Counted from the stretch's first letter, positions 1 through 7,506 are shown. The stretch is 32,963 nucleotides of DNA from Thermoanaerobacter uzonensis DSM 18761 (GCF_900129115.1 NZ_FQUR01000022.1:1-32963); one strand, 5' to 3'. The notes: generated by a model not told the origin, from the sequence alone. Numbers and translations are program-made.

Positions 1-123
1 GCAATTGTTGTGGGTGTGCTTGCAGTTATATCGCCCACCTTCAGAGAGGGCATTGTGAACATGGTGCAGCACGCACTCGACTACGCTTCAAACTTCTTTA
101 ATAATGCCGTTCAGGGTAAGTGA
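1..123 (+). CDS. C-terminal end of a small Flp-type pilin-like protein (partial)
   Basis: An open frame enters from the left edge and encodes 40 residues before TGA at 121-123. The visible part is a hydrophobic stretch (AIVVGVLAVISPTF) followed by an amphipathic tail ending NNAVQGK, which fits the end of a short single-helix pilin. The identification rests mostly on context: two TadE-like genes and a TadZ-like ATPase follow, and the next frame opens with GTG overlapping this stop. Because the N-terminus, with any prepilin cleavage site, lies outside the window, another small membrane protein cannot be excluded. Confidence 0.5.
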   Translation, partial: AIVVGVLAVISPTFREGIVNMVQHALDYASNFFNNAVQGK

Positions 124-128
124 TTAAG

Positions 129-512
129 ATGATAAGAAAATTTTTAAAAGACAGAAAGGCAGCTTCTCAGCTTATCTCTTCAGCTGCCCTTATTCCTATT
201 CTTCTTTTTATTGTAGCTTCTATAGCTAATATTTCTGTTGTGAGCAACATGCAGACGCTTGTAAATGAGGCAGCCTTTGAAGGAGCAAGGATAGGAATTA
301 AGTCTGATACTCCAGAGCAGACTGCTCAGATGGCTGTAGCAAACTTTGGGGATGGAATAACTGGATGGAAAATAGGAGACAGGCTTTCTGTCATTACATC
401 ACTTAAAAATGACACGCTTACGGTAGAAGTGAGGTATACTTTCTATCTTTTAGGAGGATGGCAGAAAATTCTCGTAGGAAGAAGCTCTTTAAGGATAGGT
501 GATACGCCGTGA
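129..512 (+). CDS. TadE-like pseudopilin
   Basis: This encodes about 127 residues with a short basic N-terminus (MIRKFLKDRKAAS), one hydrophobic segment at about residues 14-38 (LIPILLFIVASIANISVV) and a soluble extracytoplasmic domain containing NEAAFEGAR, a pattern typical of TadE/TadG-type minor pseudopilins. Such proteins are processed by a TadV/CpaA peptidase and help Flp pilus assembly. GTG at 120 overlaps the upstream stop and is an alternative start in the same frame; I prefer ATG 129. The next gene starts with GTG overlapping this stop (GTGA), so the genes are translationally coupled. Assignment is by topology and context rather than a diagnostic motif. Confidence 0.65.
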   Translation: MIRKFLKDRKAASQLISSAALIPILLFIVASIANISVVSNMQTLVNEAAFEGARIGIKSDTPEQTAQMAVANFGDGITGWKIGDRLSVITSLKNDTLTVEVRYTFYLLGGWQKILVGRSSLRIGDTP

Positions 513-919
513 GCACTCTAAAAAGATTTTTTCAGGACAAAAGAGGGGATGCTGTCCTCCTTTTTATGCTGTTTCTTACAGTGTCATCTCTCCTTTTCAT
601 GTACGCTGTTCAGAGCATATCAAGAGGGGTTGGAGCAAGGGAGGAGCTTGTTAAGATATGCGATGAAATAGCTTTAAATATTGCGGTATCTGCTGTACAG
701 ATGGAATATGCTCAGTCAGGTGATTTGGTTATAGACACTGGTAAGGCTTACTCTTTAGCTCTGAATACATTTAAAGATTTAGGAGTACCTGTTAAAAATG
801 TAAGTGTAACTGTTAAGAACAGATACATTTACGTTACTGCTTCCGTTTCAGGAGAGATGTACGGCACTTCAAGAGATATAACCGTTACAGGCATAGCGAA
901 AGCGAGGGATGTGAAGTGA
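509..919 (+). CDS. TadE/TadG-like pilus-assembly protein
   Basis: The 136-residue product has a charged N-terminus (MSTLKRFFQDKRGDA), a single membrane segment at about residues 15-37 (VLLFMLFLTVSSLLFMYAV) and a beta-rich soluble remainder. The RGDA-hydrophobic arrangement is common in TadE-like proteins. The GTG start overlaps the preceding TGA, and the next gene's GTG overlaps this gene's end, so the three genes form one tightly coupled operon. It is probably a second minor pseudopilin or anchor subunit of the Tad machine. No catalytic motif is visible. Confidence 0.6.
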   Translation: MSTLKRFFQDKRGDAVLLFMLFLTVSSLLFMYAVQSISRGVGAREELVKICDEIALNIAVSAVQMEYAQSGDLVIDTGKAYSLALNTFKDLGVPVKNVSVTVKNRYIYVTASVSGEMYGTSRDITVTGIAKARDVK

Positions 920-1737
920 AGGTGCTTATTGTTTCAAATGATAGAGAGTATGTCAGGAAAGCAAAAGAAATTTATGAAGATGCTGATGTGGCTTTATCTG
1001 TAGAAAGTGCTGAAATTATGACGAATAAGAAAAAGTATGATTTTATTGTGGGTGATTTAGTGAAAGACAGCTTTAACGGATATGCAGTAAAGGAGCTGAA
1101 TGGAGAAAAAAGAAAAGAAAAAATACTTCCTTTAAGACAGGAAGTTATTGCAATATACTCCTTCAAGGGTGGTGTTGGGAAAACCACACTTGTTAGAGCT
1201 CTCTTTGAAAGTTTGGAGAAAAATATAAAAGTGCTTGTGGTGGATTTAAATTTTCGTGACGGAGGTTCGGACTTAAGCTTTATGCTGGACCTTCCTGTCC
1301 TTCCCCACATTGGAATGTGGCTTAAAGAAAGAACAAAAGAGAGCTTTTTTGAAAACTTAATTGAGTACAGCTCAAGTGTATATATACTTCAGTCTCCTCC
1401 TAAAGTAAGCCTTGTGAGAGATATTGAAGAAAGCGATGTTGATTCGATTGTAAAACTTGCGAGAAGCAAGTTTGACATAATAATTTTTGACCTTCCAGAT
1501 GAGTTTAATGGAGTTGTTAAAACTGCGCTTGACAATGCCACAAAAATAGTTGTGCTGTCCAAGGGCACAGAAGGAGAATTTGCGAGGATGAAGGAGTTCT
1601 CTTATGAGTTTTTGACGATATTTGTTAAGCCAGAAAAAAGGTTTAAGAAGTATACAAAGCTGCTGAATTTGAAATATAGAGTCATTAGTAATTTTAGCAA
1701 AGAAATTGATGCGGTATGCGATTTTATTTTCTCTTGA
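916..1737 (+). CDS. TadZ/CpaE-like pilus-localising ATPase (MinD/ParA type)
   Basis: The 273-residue protein has an N-terminal receiver-like stretch at about residues 1-65 (VLIVSNDREY...YDFIVGDLV) that lacks clear phosphoacceptor chemistry, as in TadZ. A deviant Walker A motif (SFKGGVGKTT) follows near residue 83, then VVDLNFRDGG and a Walker B-like IIIFDLPDEF. TadZ/CpaE proteins position the Tad secretion ATPase at the membrane. The GTG start overlaps the end of the preceding TadE-like gene. The TadA and TadB/C genes that normally accompany it are not in the window and would have to lie upstream. The C-terminal extension after about residue 225 is Lys-rich and unassigned. Confidence 0.8.
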   Translation: MKVLIVSNDREYVRKAKEIYEDADVALSVESAEIMTNKKKYDFIVGDLVKDSFNGYAVKELNGEKRKEKILPLRQEVIAIYSFKGGVGKTTLVRALFESLEKNIKVLVVDLNFRDGGSDLSFMLDLPVLPHIGMWLKERTKESFFENLIEYSSSVYILQSPPKVSLVRDIEESDVDSIVKLARSKFDIIIFDLPDEFNGVVKTALDNATKIVVLSKGTEGEFARMKEFSYEFLTIFVKPEKRFKKYTKLLNLKYRVISNFSKEIDAVCDFIFS

Positions 1738-1792
1738 GTAATAATTTTAATTTTGTTATAAAACCGCAATTTTAAAAAAGAAGGGGGTTTGT

Positions 1793-2230
1793 ATGGTAGA
1801 GGTACATGTTTGGATATACTTTTTGACATTAGCAGGCTATATTATTGCAGGCTTTGTAAAAGGCTGGAGTGCAGCTTATCTTAGTGCAGGAGCTGTTGTA
1901 TTCGGGCTACCTATAGTACTTATCGGAGCTTCAACTATTTGCGACAAGTTTGAAGAAACTGCTGTAAAGAAAAAAGCAGAGGAACTTTTGAAAAATGTTA
2001 AGATTGACATTGAAAAGATTTATGAGCCGGAAAGCTGGTATAGGGTTTATCACTGTACGCTGATAAGCGAAAAAATAAACACAAAATGCGCTGTAACATG
2101 CTATAAAGATTCAGATAAAATTCATTCTGTTCGGTTGTCTTCTGAATGGATAAAAGCAAACAAAGACACTTATCAAAAATATGGTTGGGCATTAAAAGAA
2201 ATAGTTGCTAAAACATTCAAAGAAGCTTAA
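1793..2230 (+). CDS. Small membrane protein of unknown function
   Basis: I do not recognise this 145-residue protein. Two hydrophobic segments are visible at about residues 6-21 and 28-48, followed by a charged cytoplasmic or surface domain that contains two cysteines (YHCTLI, KCAVTCY) and aromatic residues. The start ATG is preceded by a good ribosome-binding site (GAAGGGGG). It lies 55 bp after the TadZ-like gene in the same direction and may belong to the same transcript, but nothing in the sequence links it functionally to the pilus. Confidence 0.6.
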   Translation: MVEVHVWIYFLTLAGYIIAGFVKGWSAAYLSAGAVVFGLPIVLIGASTICDKFEETAVKKKAEELLKNVKIDIEKIYEPESWYRVYHCTLISEKINTKCAVTCYKDSDKIHSVRLSSEWIKANKDTYQKYGWALKEIVAKTFKEA

Positions 2231-2300
2231 AAAATAAATTTTTACTTTTATTCCTAAAATTTCAGTTAAAGAAAATAAATCTTAAGGAGGTAGGTAAAAA

Positions 2301-2888
2301 ATGAAGAGAGTCTTAAGCTTTGCTTTGATATTACTTATTGTCACTACTCTAGCAGCAGGCTGTGGTGATGTAAAGAAAGATACAGGCAAAACCGAAAATA
2401 CTGTAAATGAAGCTGTTAAAAGTGAGAAGGTAAATCTTCAAAAAGAGTTCACTGCAGGAACTGTTGTAAGTTATAATAACAGCGAAATAGTTTTAGAAAG
2501 TAGTGAAGAAAAAGTTAAGTATGATTTTGCAGCTAAGAAAACTTTATTTGTTGAGGGAATGCCCAAAGACATTAAAGAAGGAGTGTTTGTGAAAATCATA
2601 AGAAAAGATGGTGAAAATTATATTTATGTCATCACTCAAGGCAGAAAAGAAGCTCTTGAAGATGGAAGCGCAAGTATATTAGGCATTTTGAAAGAAGCAG
2701 AAGATAATTATGTTTTGATAGATATAGATGGAAAAGAAGAAAAGTACACTGTTGCAGATAAAGCAGTTATGCAGAAATTTTCTGATGCTAATGAAGTGAT
2801 GAGGTATAATAAAGATAAGCTTAAAAAAGGAAACTGGGTAATGGTACTGGTCGATAAAAATAATGAGGTGATAAATATAGTCTACTAA
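2301..2888 (+). CDS. Putative lipoprotein
   Basis: The 195-residue product begins with a lipoprotein signal peptide (MKRVLSFALILLIVTTLAAGC), with a lipobox LAAGC placing the lipidated Cys at residue 21. A Lys/Glu-rich linker follows, then about 140 residues of alternating hydrophobic and charged residues suggesting a small beta-rich domain. The start is fixed by AAGGAGG 12 bases upstream. I see no enzymatic motif. It is directly followed by a GC-rich hairpin element rather than a simple terminator. Confidence 0.7.
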   Translation: MKRVLSFALILLIVTTLAAGCGDVKKDTGKTENTVNEAVKSEKVNLQKEFTAGTVVSYNNSEIVLESSEEKVKYDFAAKKTLFVEGMPKDIKEGVFVKIIRKDGENYIYVITQGRKEALEDGSASILGILKEAEDNYVLIDIDGKEEKYTVADKAVMQKFSDANEVMRYNKDKLKKGNWVMVLVDKNNEVINIVY

Positions 2889-2891
2889 TTC

Positions 2892-3058
2892 ACCGCCCTC
2901 CGGCACAAAAAATTTTATAAATGCGTCGGGCTTGCGGTCAAGGTGCCTTCGAACATAAACGGCCTCCTCCCCGCAAGCGGGTCCCCTCCATTTATCCTTC
3001 GACTCCACCTTGACCCGCCCGCCGCATTCCTATCCGTTTTAACTGACCGGAGGGCGGT
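2892..3058. repeat. GC-rich nested inverted-repeat element, copy A
   Basis: A 167-bp block far richer in GC than its surroundings fills the gap between the lipoprotein gene and the next gene. It is bounded by perfect 12-bp inverted arms (ACCGCCCTCCGG at 2892-2903 and its complement at 3047-3058). A second perfect 10-bp pair lies inside (GGTCAAGGTG at 2936-2945 with CACCTTGACC at 3006-3015), extended by an ATGCG-CGGGC pairing with one mismatch, and a small CCCGC/GCGGG hairpin sits at the centre. The conserved right side reads GTTTTAACTG-CCGG. The same layout recurs at 6673-6836. It could be a structured RNA or a non-autonomous mobile repeat. Confidence 0.75.
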
Positions 3059-3096
3059 AACAGGTTTTTGAAAAATTTAACTGGAGGTGAGCTCTC

Positions 3097-3873
3097 ATGA
3101 GGAAAATATTAGCTTTAGTCATAGTCATAGCGCTTGCTGTGGCAGGGTATCAGGCTTATAAGGATGACAGCAAGAGGACAGCTTTAGAGGAAAAGGTAAA
3201 AGGAGTTTTGTATAGTATAGGGGGTGACACGTCACCAATCCGAGTATATGATCCTAATACAATGAAACAAAGACCAGATTTACAACCGTTAGCAGATAAA
3301 TTTTTAGAGAAGCACTATAACAAAGAAATAAAATTCATACTAAAAAACGGCACAGAATTTAGCGGCAGTATAAAGAATGTAGTTGTAGCTGAATATATAA
3401 AAGATGATTTAAGTCATAAAGAAGGTGATTTAGTGCTCATAGGTAATTTTATTGTAAACTCTTTTCAATCCTCGAAAATTCCTAAAGAAGTATTTATTCA
3501 TAAAAATGTTCAACTTCAACTTTCAAAAATATATATTGTTAATGGAGAACTTGTTGAAGATAATAAAAAACCACCATTGTTTTTAGAATTAACACCTTTG
3601 ATAGATGATGTGGTTATCGCAGATGAAGTTACTCATTATTTCCAATATACTTCTCCAGAAACAAAATTTTTGATGAGTGATAAAGCGTATAGAAGTATAA
3701 GTGGAAGCGAAGAAGGGACAAAAGGTAAGTTATCTATAGAAATAAAAAATAAATTAAATAATAAAGATCTTTATATTAAATCATATTTTAATATAAATGG
3801 TTTAAATTTTTCCGAAATAAAGCGGGAAAGCAATGTAAAAGAATACGTCGAATGGGCTAAGAAGAACTTATAA
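3097..3873 (+). CDS. Secreted or membrane-anchored protein of unknown function
   Basis: The 258-residue protein starts with an uncleaved-looking signal anchor (MRKILALVIVIALAVAGYQAY), followed by a hydrophilic extracytoplasmic part with no motif I recognise. The start is supported by a GGAGGTGAG ribosome-binding site. It ends in a clear rho-independent terminator. The gene lies between the GC-rich repeat and the Trp-repeat gene, and its terminator separates it from the latter. Confidence 0.6.
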   Translation: MRKILALVIVIALAVAGYQAYKDDSKRTALEEKVKGVLYSIGGDTSPIRVYDPNTMKQRPDLQPLADKFLEKHYNKEIKFILKNGTEFSGSIKNVVVAEYIKDDLSHKEGDLVLIGNFIVNSFQSSKIPKEVFIHKNVQLQLSKIYIVNGELVEDNKKPPLFLELTPLIDDVVIADEVTHYFQYTSPETKFLMSDKAYRSISGSEEGTKGKLSIEIKNKLNNKDLYIKSYFNINGLNFSEIKRESNVKEYVEWAKKNL

Positions 3874-3876
3874 GGG

Positions 3877-3897
3877 GCAGGTCTAACCTGCTTTTTT
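3877..3897 (+). terminator. Rho-independent terminator
   Basis: A 6-bp stem (GCAGGT/ACCTGC) with a 3-base loop is followed immediately by TTTTTT. It sits 4 bases after the stop codon of the preceding gene. Confidence 0.8.
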
Positions 3898-3931
3898 ATT
3901 TTGCCTAAATTTAAGGGAGGTGCTTTTAAAA

Positions 3932-5257
3932 ATGAATAAGTTCAAGGCTCTTTTTTTATTTGCTTTAATTTTCATCATTATCGCTAACACTCCTGTTTAC
4001 GCAGGAGACTGGGTAAAGCTCAACTCAAACGGCACAAAGGTGTAGGTAGATACTTCTCACTGGGAAACAAAGCAAAGGTGGGTCACAAGCGGGTACTGGA
4101 CAACACAGCAGGTCTGGGTACCTGAGCAGGGACATTGGGAAAAGTACTGGGTAGACACATCTCGCTGGGAAACAAGGCAGGTATGGGTCCAGAGCGGATA
4201 CTGGGACACAAAGAAGGTATGGGTCGATACATCGCATTACGAAACGAGGCAGGTATGGGTGGATACTTCGCACTATGAAACAAGAAAAGTCTGGGTAGAT
4301 ACTTCTCACTGGGAATACAGAAAAGTCTGGGTAGAGAGTGGATATTGGAAAACAGAAGCTGTATGGGTGCCCGAAAAAGGGCATTGGGATGTGAAGTATG
4401 TTTGGGTACCGGGTAGTTATGGTGGTTGGGGTTATGCAGATTGGAAGGCAGGTTATTGGAAAAAAGAACAAGTTTGGGTTGTAGATATCCCTGCACACTG
4501 GGAGTACAGAAAAGTCTGGGTAGATACTTCTCACTGGGAAGTGCAGAAAGTTTGGGTACAAGATGGTTACTGGAAAACAGAAAAAGTTTGGGTTAAAAGC
4601 GGCTACTGGAAGACAGAGAAAGTCTTGGTGCAGAGCGGATACTGGACAACACAGCAGGTCTGGGTTGACACATCACATTACGAAACAAGACAAGTATGGG
4701 TGCAGGATGGATACTGGGCTCAGAGGTGGGTAGTTGATGTTCCCGGACATTATGAGACAAGGCAGGTGTGGGTTGACACATCGCATTGGGAAACATACAA
4801 AGAGTGGGTTAAAAGCGGCTACTGGGACGAAGTGCACGGCACTATTTCTGTTTCTAAAACACCCCAGTATGTGTTTACGAACAAGCACACCCTACCCGAC
4901 GGCTCTGTCTGCGATATGACTTTGAATATTTCTTATGCGCTTAATAAGAAAGTCACTAACATTAGAGCCATTCATGTTGTGAACAGGTATCAAAACAAAG
5001 GCGTGCTCTATGTAGAGCCCTATTCTGCTGTAAAGAACGTTGGAGGCACTTCAGGAAGTGCTGTGCTGAAGTTCCAGTATGAAAAGCCAGGTGATGAAAA
5101 CTCAACTCTCCACGTCTACTTTGACTTAGAAGGAGGAGGCTCATTCGAGATACAGATGAACATCCCTATAAACGGGATTTACGCAGATTCAAAGTTCAAC
5201 ATCCCCGACCCTGTCTTCAAGAAATCAGTCAAAGATTCAGAGGTGATAACATTTTGA
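3932..5257 (+). pseudogene. Secreted Trp/Tyr-rich 12-residue repeat protein, interrupted by one amber codon
   Basis: ATG 3932, after a GGGAGGTG ribosome-binding site, opens a frame with a signal peptide (about residues 1-24, ending VYA) that runs to TGA at 5255-5257. There is a single in-frame stop: TAG at 4043-4045. Bypassing it gives about 441 residues. From residue 36 come roughly 21 tandem 12-residue units of the types VDTSHWETRxVW and VQSGYWKTxxVW, then a non-repetitive C-terminal domain of about 140 residues. The TAG occupies exactly the conserved Trp of a unit (KV-stop-VDTSHWE), so one TGG-to-TAG change explains it. Downstream the frame stays clean, so the mutation is recent, suppressed, or a sequencing error. 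Context (upstream of a prepilin peptidase) and composition suggest an extracellular, possibly adhesive, beta-structured protein; function is unknown. Confidence 0.8.
4046..4828 (+). repeat. 36-bp tandem coding repeat array
   Basis: About 21 consecutive units of roughly 36 bp encode alternating VDTSH(W/Y)E- and V(Q/K/E)SGYW-type 12-residue modules ending in VWV. Units near 4110-4160 and 4350-4500 are modified (HWEKYW; an inserted GSYGGWGYADW). Near-identical units at distant positions, for example around 4090 and 4640, suggest duplication and exchange within the array. Confidence 0.85.
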
Positions 5258-5655
5258 TGATTAAGATTTTGATTTTAATTATCCTCTTTTTCGCTGCTGT
5301 AGAAGATATAAAAAAGATGGAGGTGGGACACATCTACCCTGCCTCCATCTTGGCGCTTTCTTTTGTAAATTTCTTTTTGAAACCTTATATACTCCTAAAA
5401 TTTTATCTGCTTAACTCACTTTTGCTATTTGCAGTTCTTTTCCTTTTCTGGCTTTTAGGAGGAATAGGCGGTGGAGACGTAAAAATTTTAACTGCGCTGT
5501 CTTTCTACTCTGGCTTTAAAATATGGGATATTCTTTTATTTTCATCTGTGGTTTTTCTCCTCTACTCTCTCATTCTGCGAAAGTTTAAAACGAAACTTCC
5601 TTTTATGCCTGCTCTTTTTGTTGGAACAATAATAAGTTTTTTTGTAAATTTTTAA
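5257..5655 (+). CDS. TadV/CpaA-type prepilin peptidase (A24 family)
   Basis: A 132-residue, highly hydrophobic protein with four to five membrane segments. Both aspartates of type IV prepilin peptidases are present in the expected setting: the first in AAVEDIKKMEV near residue 17, the second in GGGDVK near residue 74. The short length fits TadV/CpaA, which lack the methylase domain of PilD. It would cleave the leader peptides of Flp pilin and the TadE-like proteins encoded at the left end. ATG 5257 overlaps the preceding TGA; TTG 5254 is an alternative start in the same frame with better spacing from AGGTGA. Confidence 0.85.
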   Translation: MIKILILIILFFAAVEDIKKMEVGHIYPASILALSFVNFFLKPYILLKFYLLNSLLLFAVLFLFWLLGGIGGGDVKILTALSFYSGFKIWDILLFSSVVFLLYSLILRKFKTKLPFMPALFVGTIISFFVNF

Positions 5656-5720
5656 AAAGACCTGTTTTACAGCTTTCAAAAATGCTATAATTACAGTAGA
5701 AGTAAAAGGAGGATTTTCAT

Positions 5721-6554
5721 ATGTCGCAAGAATACGACGTTACGGCTAAAAATATTTTTTCAAATCTTGCCGATGACATAGCCTCATATTTTTTGGGTCT
5801 TAAATTTACAAAGCTTGATGAACTAAACATTGAATTTACCACGATTGAAAGCAGAGAAAGTGACATGGTATTCAAGTGTACTACTAAAAATGGAGATATA
5901 GCTTTACATATAGAATTTCAAACTTATAACGACAGCAAAATGCCTTATAGAATGTTAAGATATGCTACAGAAATAATGGAAAAACATAATTTATTACCTT
6001 ACCAAGTAGTAGTTTATTTCAGTAAAAATGAGTTAAAAATGGATAATAATTTAGACTATCATTTAGGAGAAGAAAATTTTTTAAACTTTCGCTATAGGAT
6101 AATAGATGTAGGGAAAATAAAATTTGAGGATATTGTTAAAAGTAAATATTATGATTTATACACTTTTTTACCTGTAGCTGATAAAGATAAAAGACAAAAA
6201 GAAAAAGAAAAAGAAGCATATCTTAGAAAATGTGCTGAGGCAATAAGAGATATGCCAGTGGATAAAGCAAAGAAAAGTTATATAGTCACAACAGCCGAAA
6301 TTCTGGCAGGAATAATCTATGATGAGGAAGTCATAGAGAAAATTTTTTCAGAGGTGATAGGTATGTCAATACTTGAGGAATCAAAAATATATAAGAAAAT
6401 ATTAGAAAAAGGTAAATTGGAAGGGAAAAAAGAAGGGGAAAAAGAAAAAAGTATAAAAATTGCCAAGGAATTATTAAAAAAAGGAATGGGTATTGACGAA
6501 ATCGCAGAAGTAACAGAGCTTTCAAAAGAAGAAATAAAAAAATTGTTAAATTAA
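5721..6554 (+). CDS. Rpn-family PD-(D/E)XK nuclease (often labelled transposase)
   Basis: The 277-residue product shows the PD-(D/E)XK core of recombination-promoting nucleases: D48 in ESDMVFK and E65-x-Q67 in HIEFQ on the next strand, followed by the aromatic-rich RMLRYATEIMEKH helix. The C-terminus has the charged KGKLEGKKEGEKEK tail and a short helical IDEIAEVTELSKEEIKKLL segment typical of the group. Rpn proteins are DNA endonucleases; recent work on the family suggests phage-defence roles. AAAGGAGG precedes the ATG and a TATAAT lies at 5686-5691. A decayed copy of its 3' end occurs inverted near 31.8 kb. Confidence 0.8.
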   Translation: MSQEYDVTAKNIFSNLADDIASYFLGLKFTKLDELNIEFTTIESRESDMVFKCTTKNGDIALHIEFQTYNDSKMPYRMLRYATEIMEKHNLLPYQVVVYFSKNELKMDNNLDYHLGEENFLNFRYRIIDVGKIKFEDIVKSKYYDLYTFLPVADKDKRQKEKEKEAYLRKCAEAIRDMPVDKAKKSYIVTTAEILAGIIYDEEVIEKIFSEVIGMSILEESKIYKKILEKGKLEGKKEGEKEKSIKIAKELLKKGMGIDEIAEVTELSKEEIKKLLN

Positions 6555-6555
6555 T

Positions 6556-6577
6556 GAGCCGTAAAAGGCTCTTTTTT
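6556..6577 (+). terminator. Rho-independent terminator of the Rpn gene
   Basis: GAGCC, a 6-base loop and GGCTC followed by TTTTTTG lie just after the stop codon. A degenerate version is recognisable in the inverted copy near 31.79 kb. Confidence 0.8.
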
Positions 6578-6597
6578 GTTTTTTAACAAAGGTCCGG

Positions 6598-6845
6598 ATT
6601 TTTCATTTTCGCTTCGCTCAAATCAAAAATCCGTTCGAATAAGCACCTCTGCCTTCGCAGACGTGCTTTTTTGTTTGCCCCGCAGGAAAGATTATACGCC
6701 TGCTTGCTTTATGGTCAAGGGGCAAGCCTACGGTCGGTGAGCATATCCTCCCTCGCTTGCGCTCGGTCCGGTATCCCTCCCCGACCCCTTGACCTTCGGC
6801 TCGCAGGCCGTTTTGTTTTAACTGCCGGGGGCAAACAAGAAGCAA
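6598..6845. repeat. GC-rich nested inverted-repeat element, copy B, with left flank
   Basis: The element proper spans 6673-6836, bounded by GTTTGCCCCGCAG and its near-complement CTGCCGGGGGCAAAC. Inside lie GCCTGC/GCAGGC arms and a perfect 10-bp pair, GGTCAAGGGG (6713-6722) with CCCCTTGACC (6785-6794). The positions of the GGTCAAGG/CCTTGACC pair and the right-side GTTTTAACTG-CCGG match copy A although the outer arms differ. The 70 bp left of it (6598-6670) are also repeated next to copy C at 31.69-31.76 kb. No protein-coding potential is convincing here. Confidence 0.75.
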
Positions 6846-6870
6846 ACAAAAAATGAGGAGGTGTAAGCAC

Positions 6871-6951
6871 ATGGCGTAAGAAAATAAATTACAGCGCTGG
6901 GCTGTCAAATCCAAGCAAGTAAGAAATTTTAGGGGAGGGAATGCAAAATGA
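6871..6951 (+). pseudogene. 27-codon small ORF with a stop at codon 3, coupled to the next gene
   Basis: A strong ribosome-binding site (GAGGAGGTG) precedes ATG 6871, but the frame reads Met-Ala-TAA. Beyond that stop the same frame stays open for 23 codons (ENKLQRWAVK...NAK) and ends in a TGA overlapping the ATG of the following gene (ATGA at 6948-6951). A CAA-to-TAA change would account for the stop. It may be a broken short protein, or a minimal start-stop unit loading ribosomes for the next gene. Confidence 0.4.
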
Positions 6952-7499
6952 CTGCTAGAGAAATTGCTGAAGAAATAAGAAAAAATTTAAAAAAGCACGG
7001 CATAACATCAAAGCAGGTAAGCGTCAGAGCTAAAACATACCTTTTAGATAAGTCAATTGAAGTTAAAATCAAAGACTTGAGGGTCTCTAAAAAACTTATA
7101 GAAGCTGTTGCTAAAAAGTATGAATATATAAGATGGGATGACTACACTAATGAAATACTTGCTGGATGTAATACTTACGTTGCTGTTGACTTTGACTATA
7201 GAGTCTTAAGAGAAAAGGCTGAAGAATTTAAGGAAACAGCTAGGAAAATACTAGAAAAGAAAGACAAATATGAAAAAGGTGAGCTGATGAAATTAGCAGA
7301 AAAAGAAGATTTGGTGGTATTATATCAACCTCATCACAATGGTACTTATCCTCATGTTGAGGTATGCCGAAGAAATACCAGAAGTTGTGTTTTAGACAGC
7401 ATTGAAAACTACTATGCAGTTGATGAATATTCACTGAGTGAGGCTCTAGCAATTTTAGCATATCAATATGGTTTTGATTTTACTAAAGTAAAAGTATAA
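6948..7499 (+). CDS. LPD29-like domain protein
   Basis: The 183-residue product resembles, by memory of the pattern, the 'large polyvalent protein-associated' domain LPD29: an N-terminal helix (TAREIAEEIRKNLKK), then VSVRAKTYLLDKSIEVKIKDL and an AVAKKYEYIRWDDYTNEILAGCNTYVAVDFDY segment in residues 1-90. A Lys/Glu-rich helix and an AEKEDLVVLYQPHHNGTYPH segment follow. LPD29 modules occur in polyvalent proteins of phages and conjugative elements and as small stand-alone proteins; their activity is unknown. The ribosome-binding site is GGGGAGGG. The gene lies between GC-rich element B and an MNT/HEPN module, an accessory-gene setting. Confidence 0.5.
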   Translation: MTAREIAEEIRKNLKKHGITSKQVSVRAKTYLLDKSIEVKIKDLRVSKKLIEAVAKKYEYIRWDDYTNEILAGCNTYVAVDFDYRVLREKAEEFKETARKILEKKDKYEKGELMKLAEKEDLVVLYQPHHNGTYPHVEVCRRNTRSCVLDSIENYYAVDEYSLSEALAILAYQYGFDFTKVKV

Positions 7500-7506
7500 A
7501 AACAGT

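Noticed and set aside
4046-4828. CRISPR-like periodic array
   Set aside because: Units are about 36 bp with no spacers, are coding throughout in one frame, and differ mainly at synonymous or conservative positions.
4025-4888. Long antisense open frames opposite the Trp-repeat gene
   Set aside because: They arise from the 36-bp coding repeat, which keeps antisense frames free of stops; their Pro/Tyr-rich products are periodic shadows without ribosome-binding sites.
5721-6554. Transposase of an insertion sequence
   Set aside because: The D-ExQ core and C-terminal tail fit Rpn nucleases; no terminal inverted repeats or target duplication flank the gene.
6618-6914. Open frames across the GC-rich element on both strands
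   Set aside because: They follow from high GC and few stops inside the hairpin element; composition is unlike the real genes and there are no start signals.
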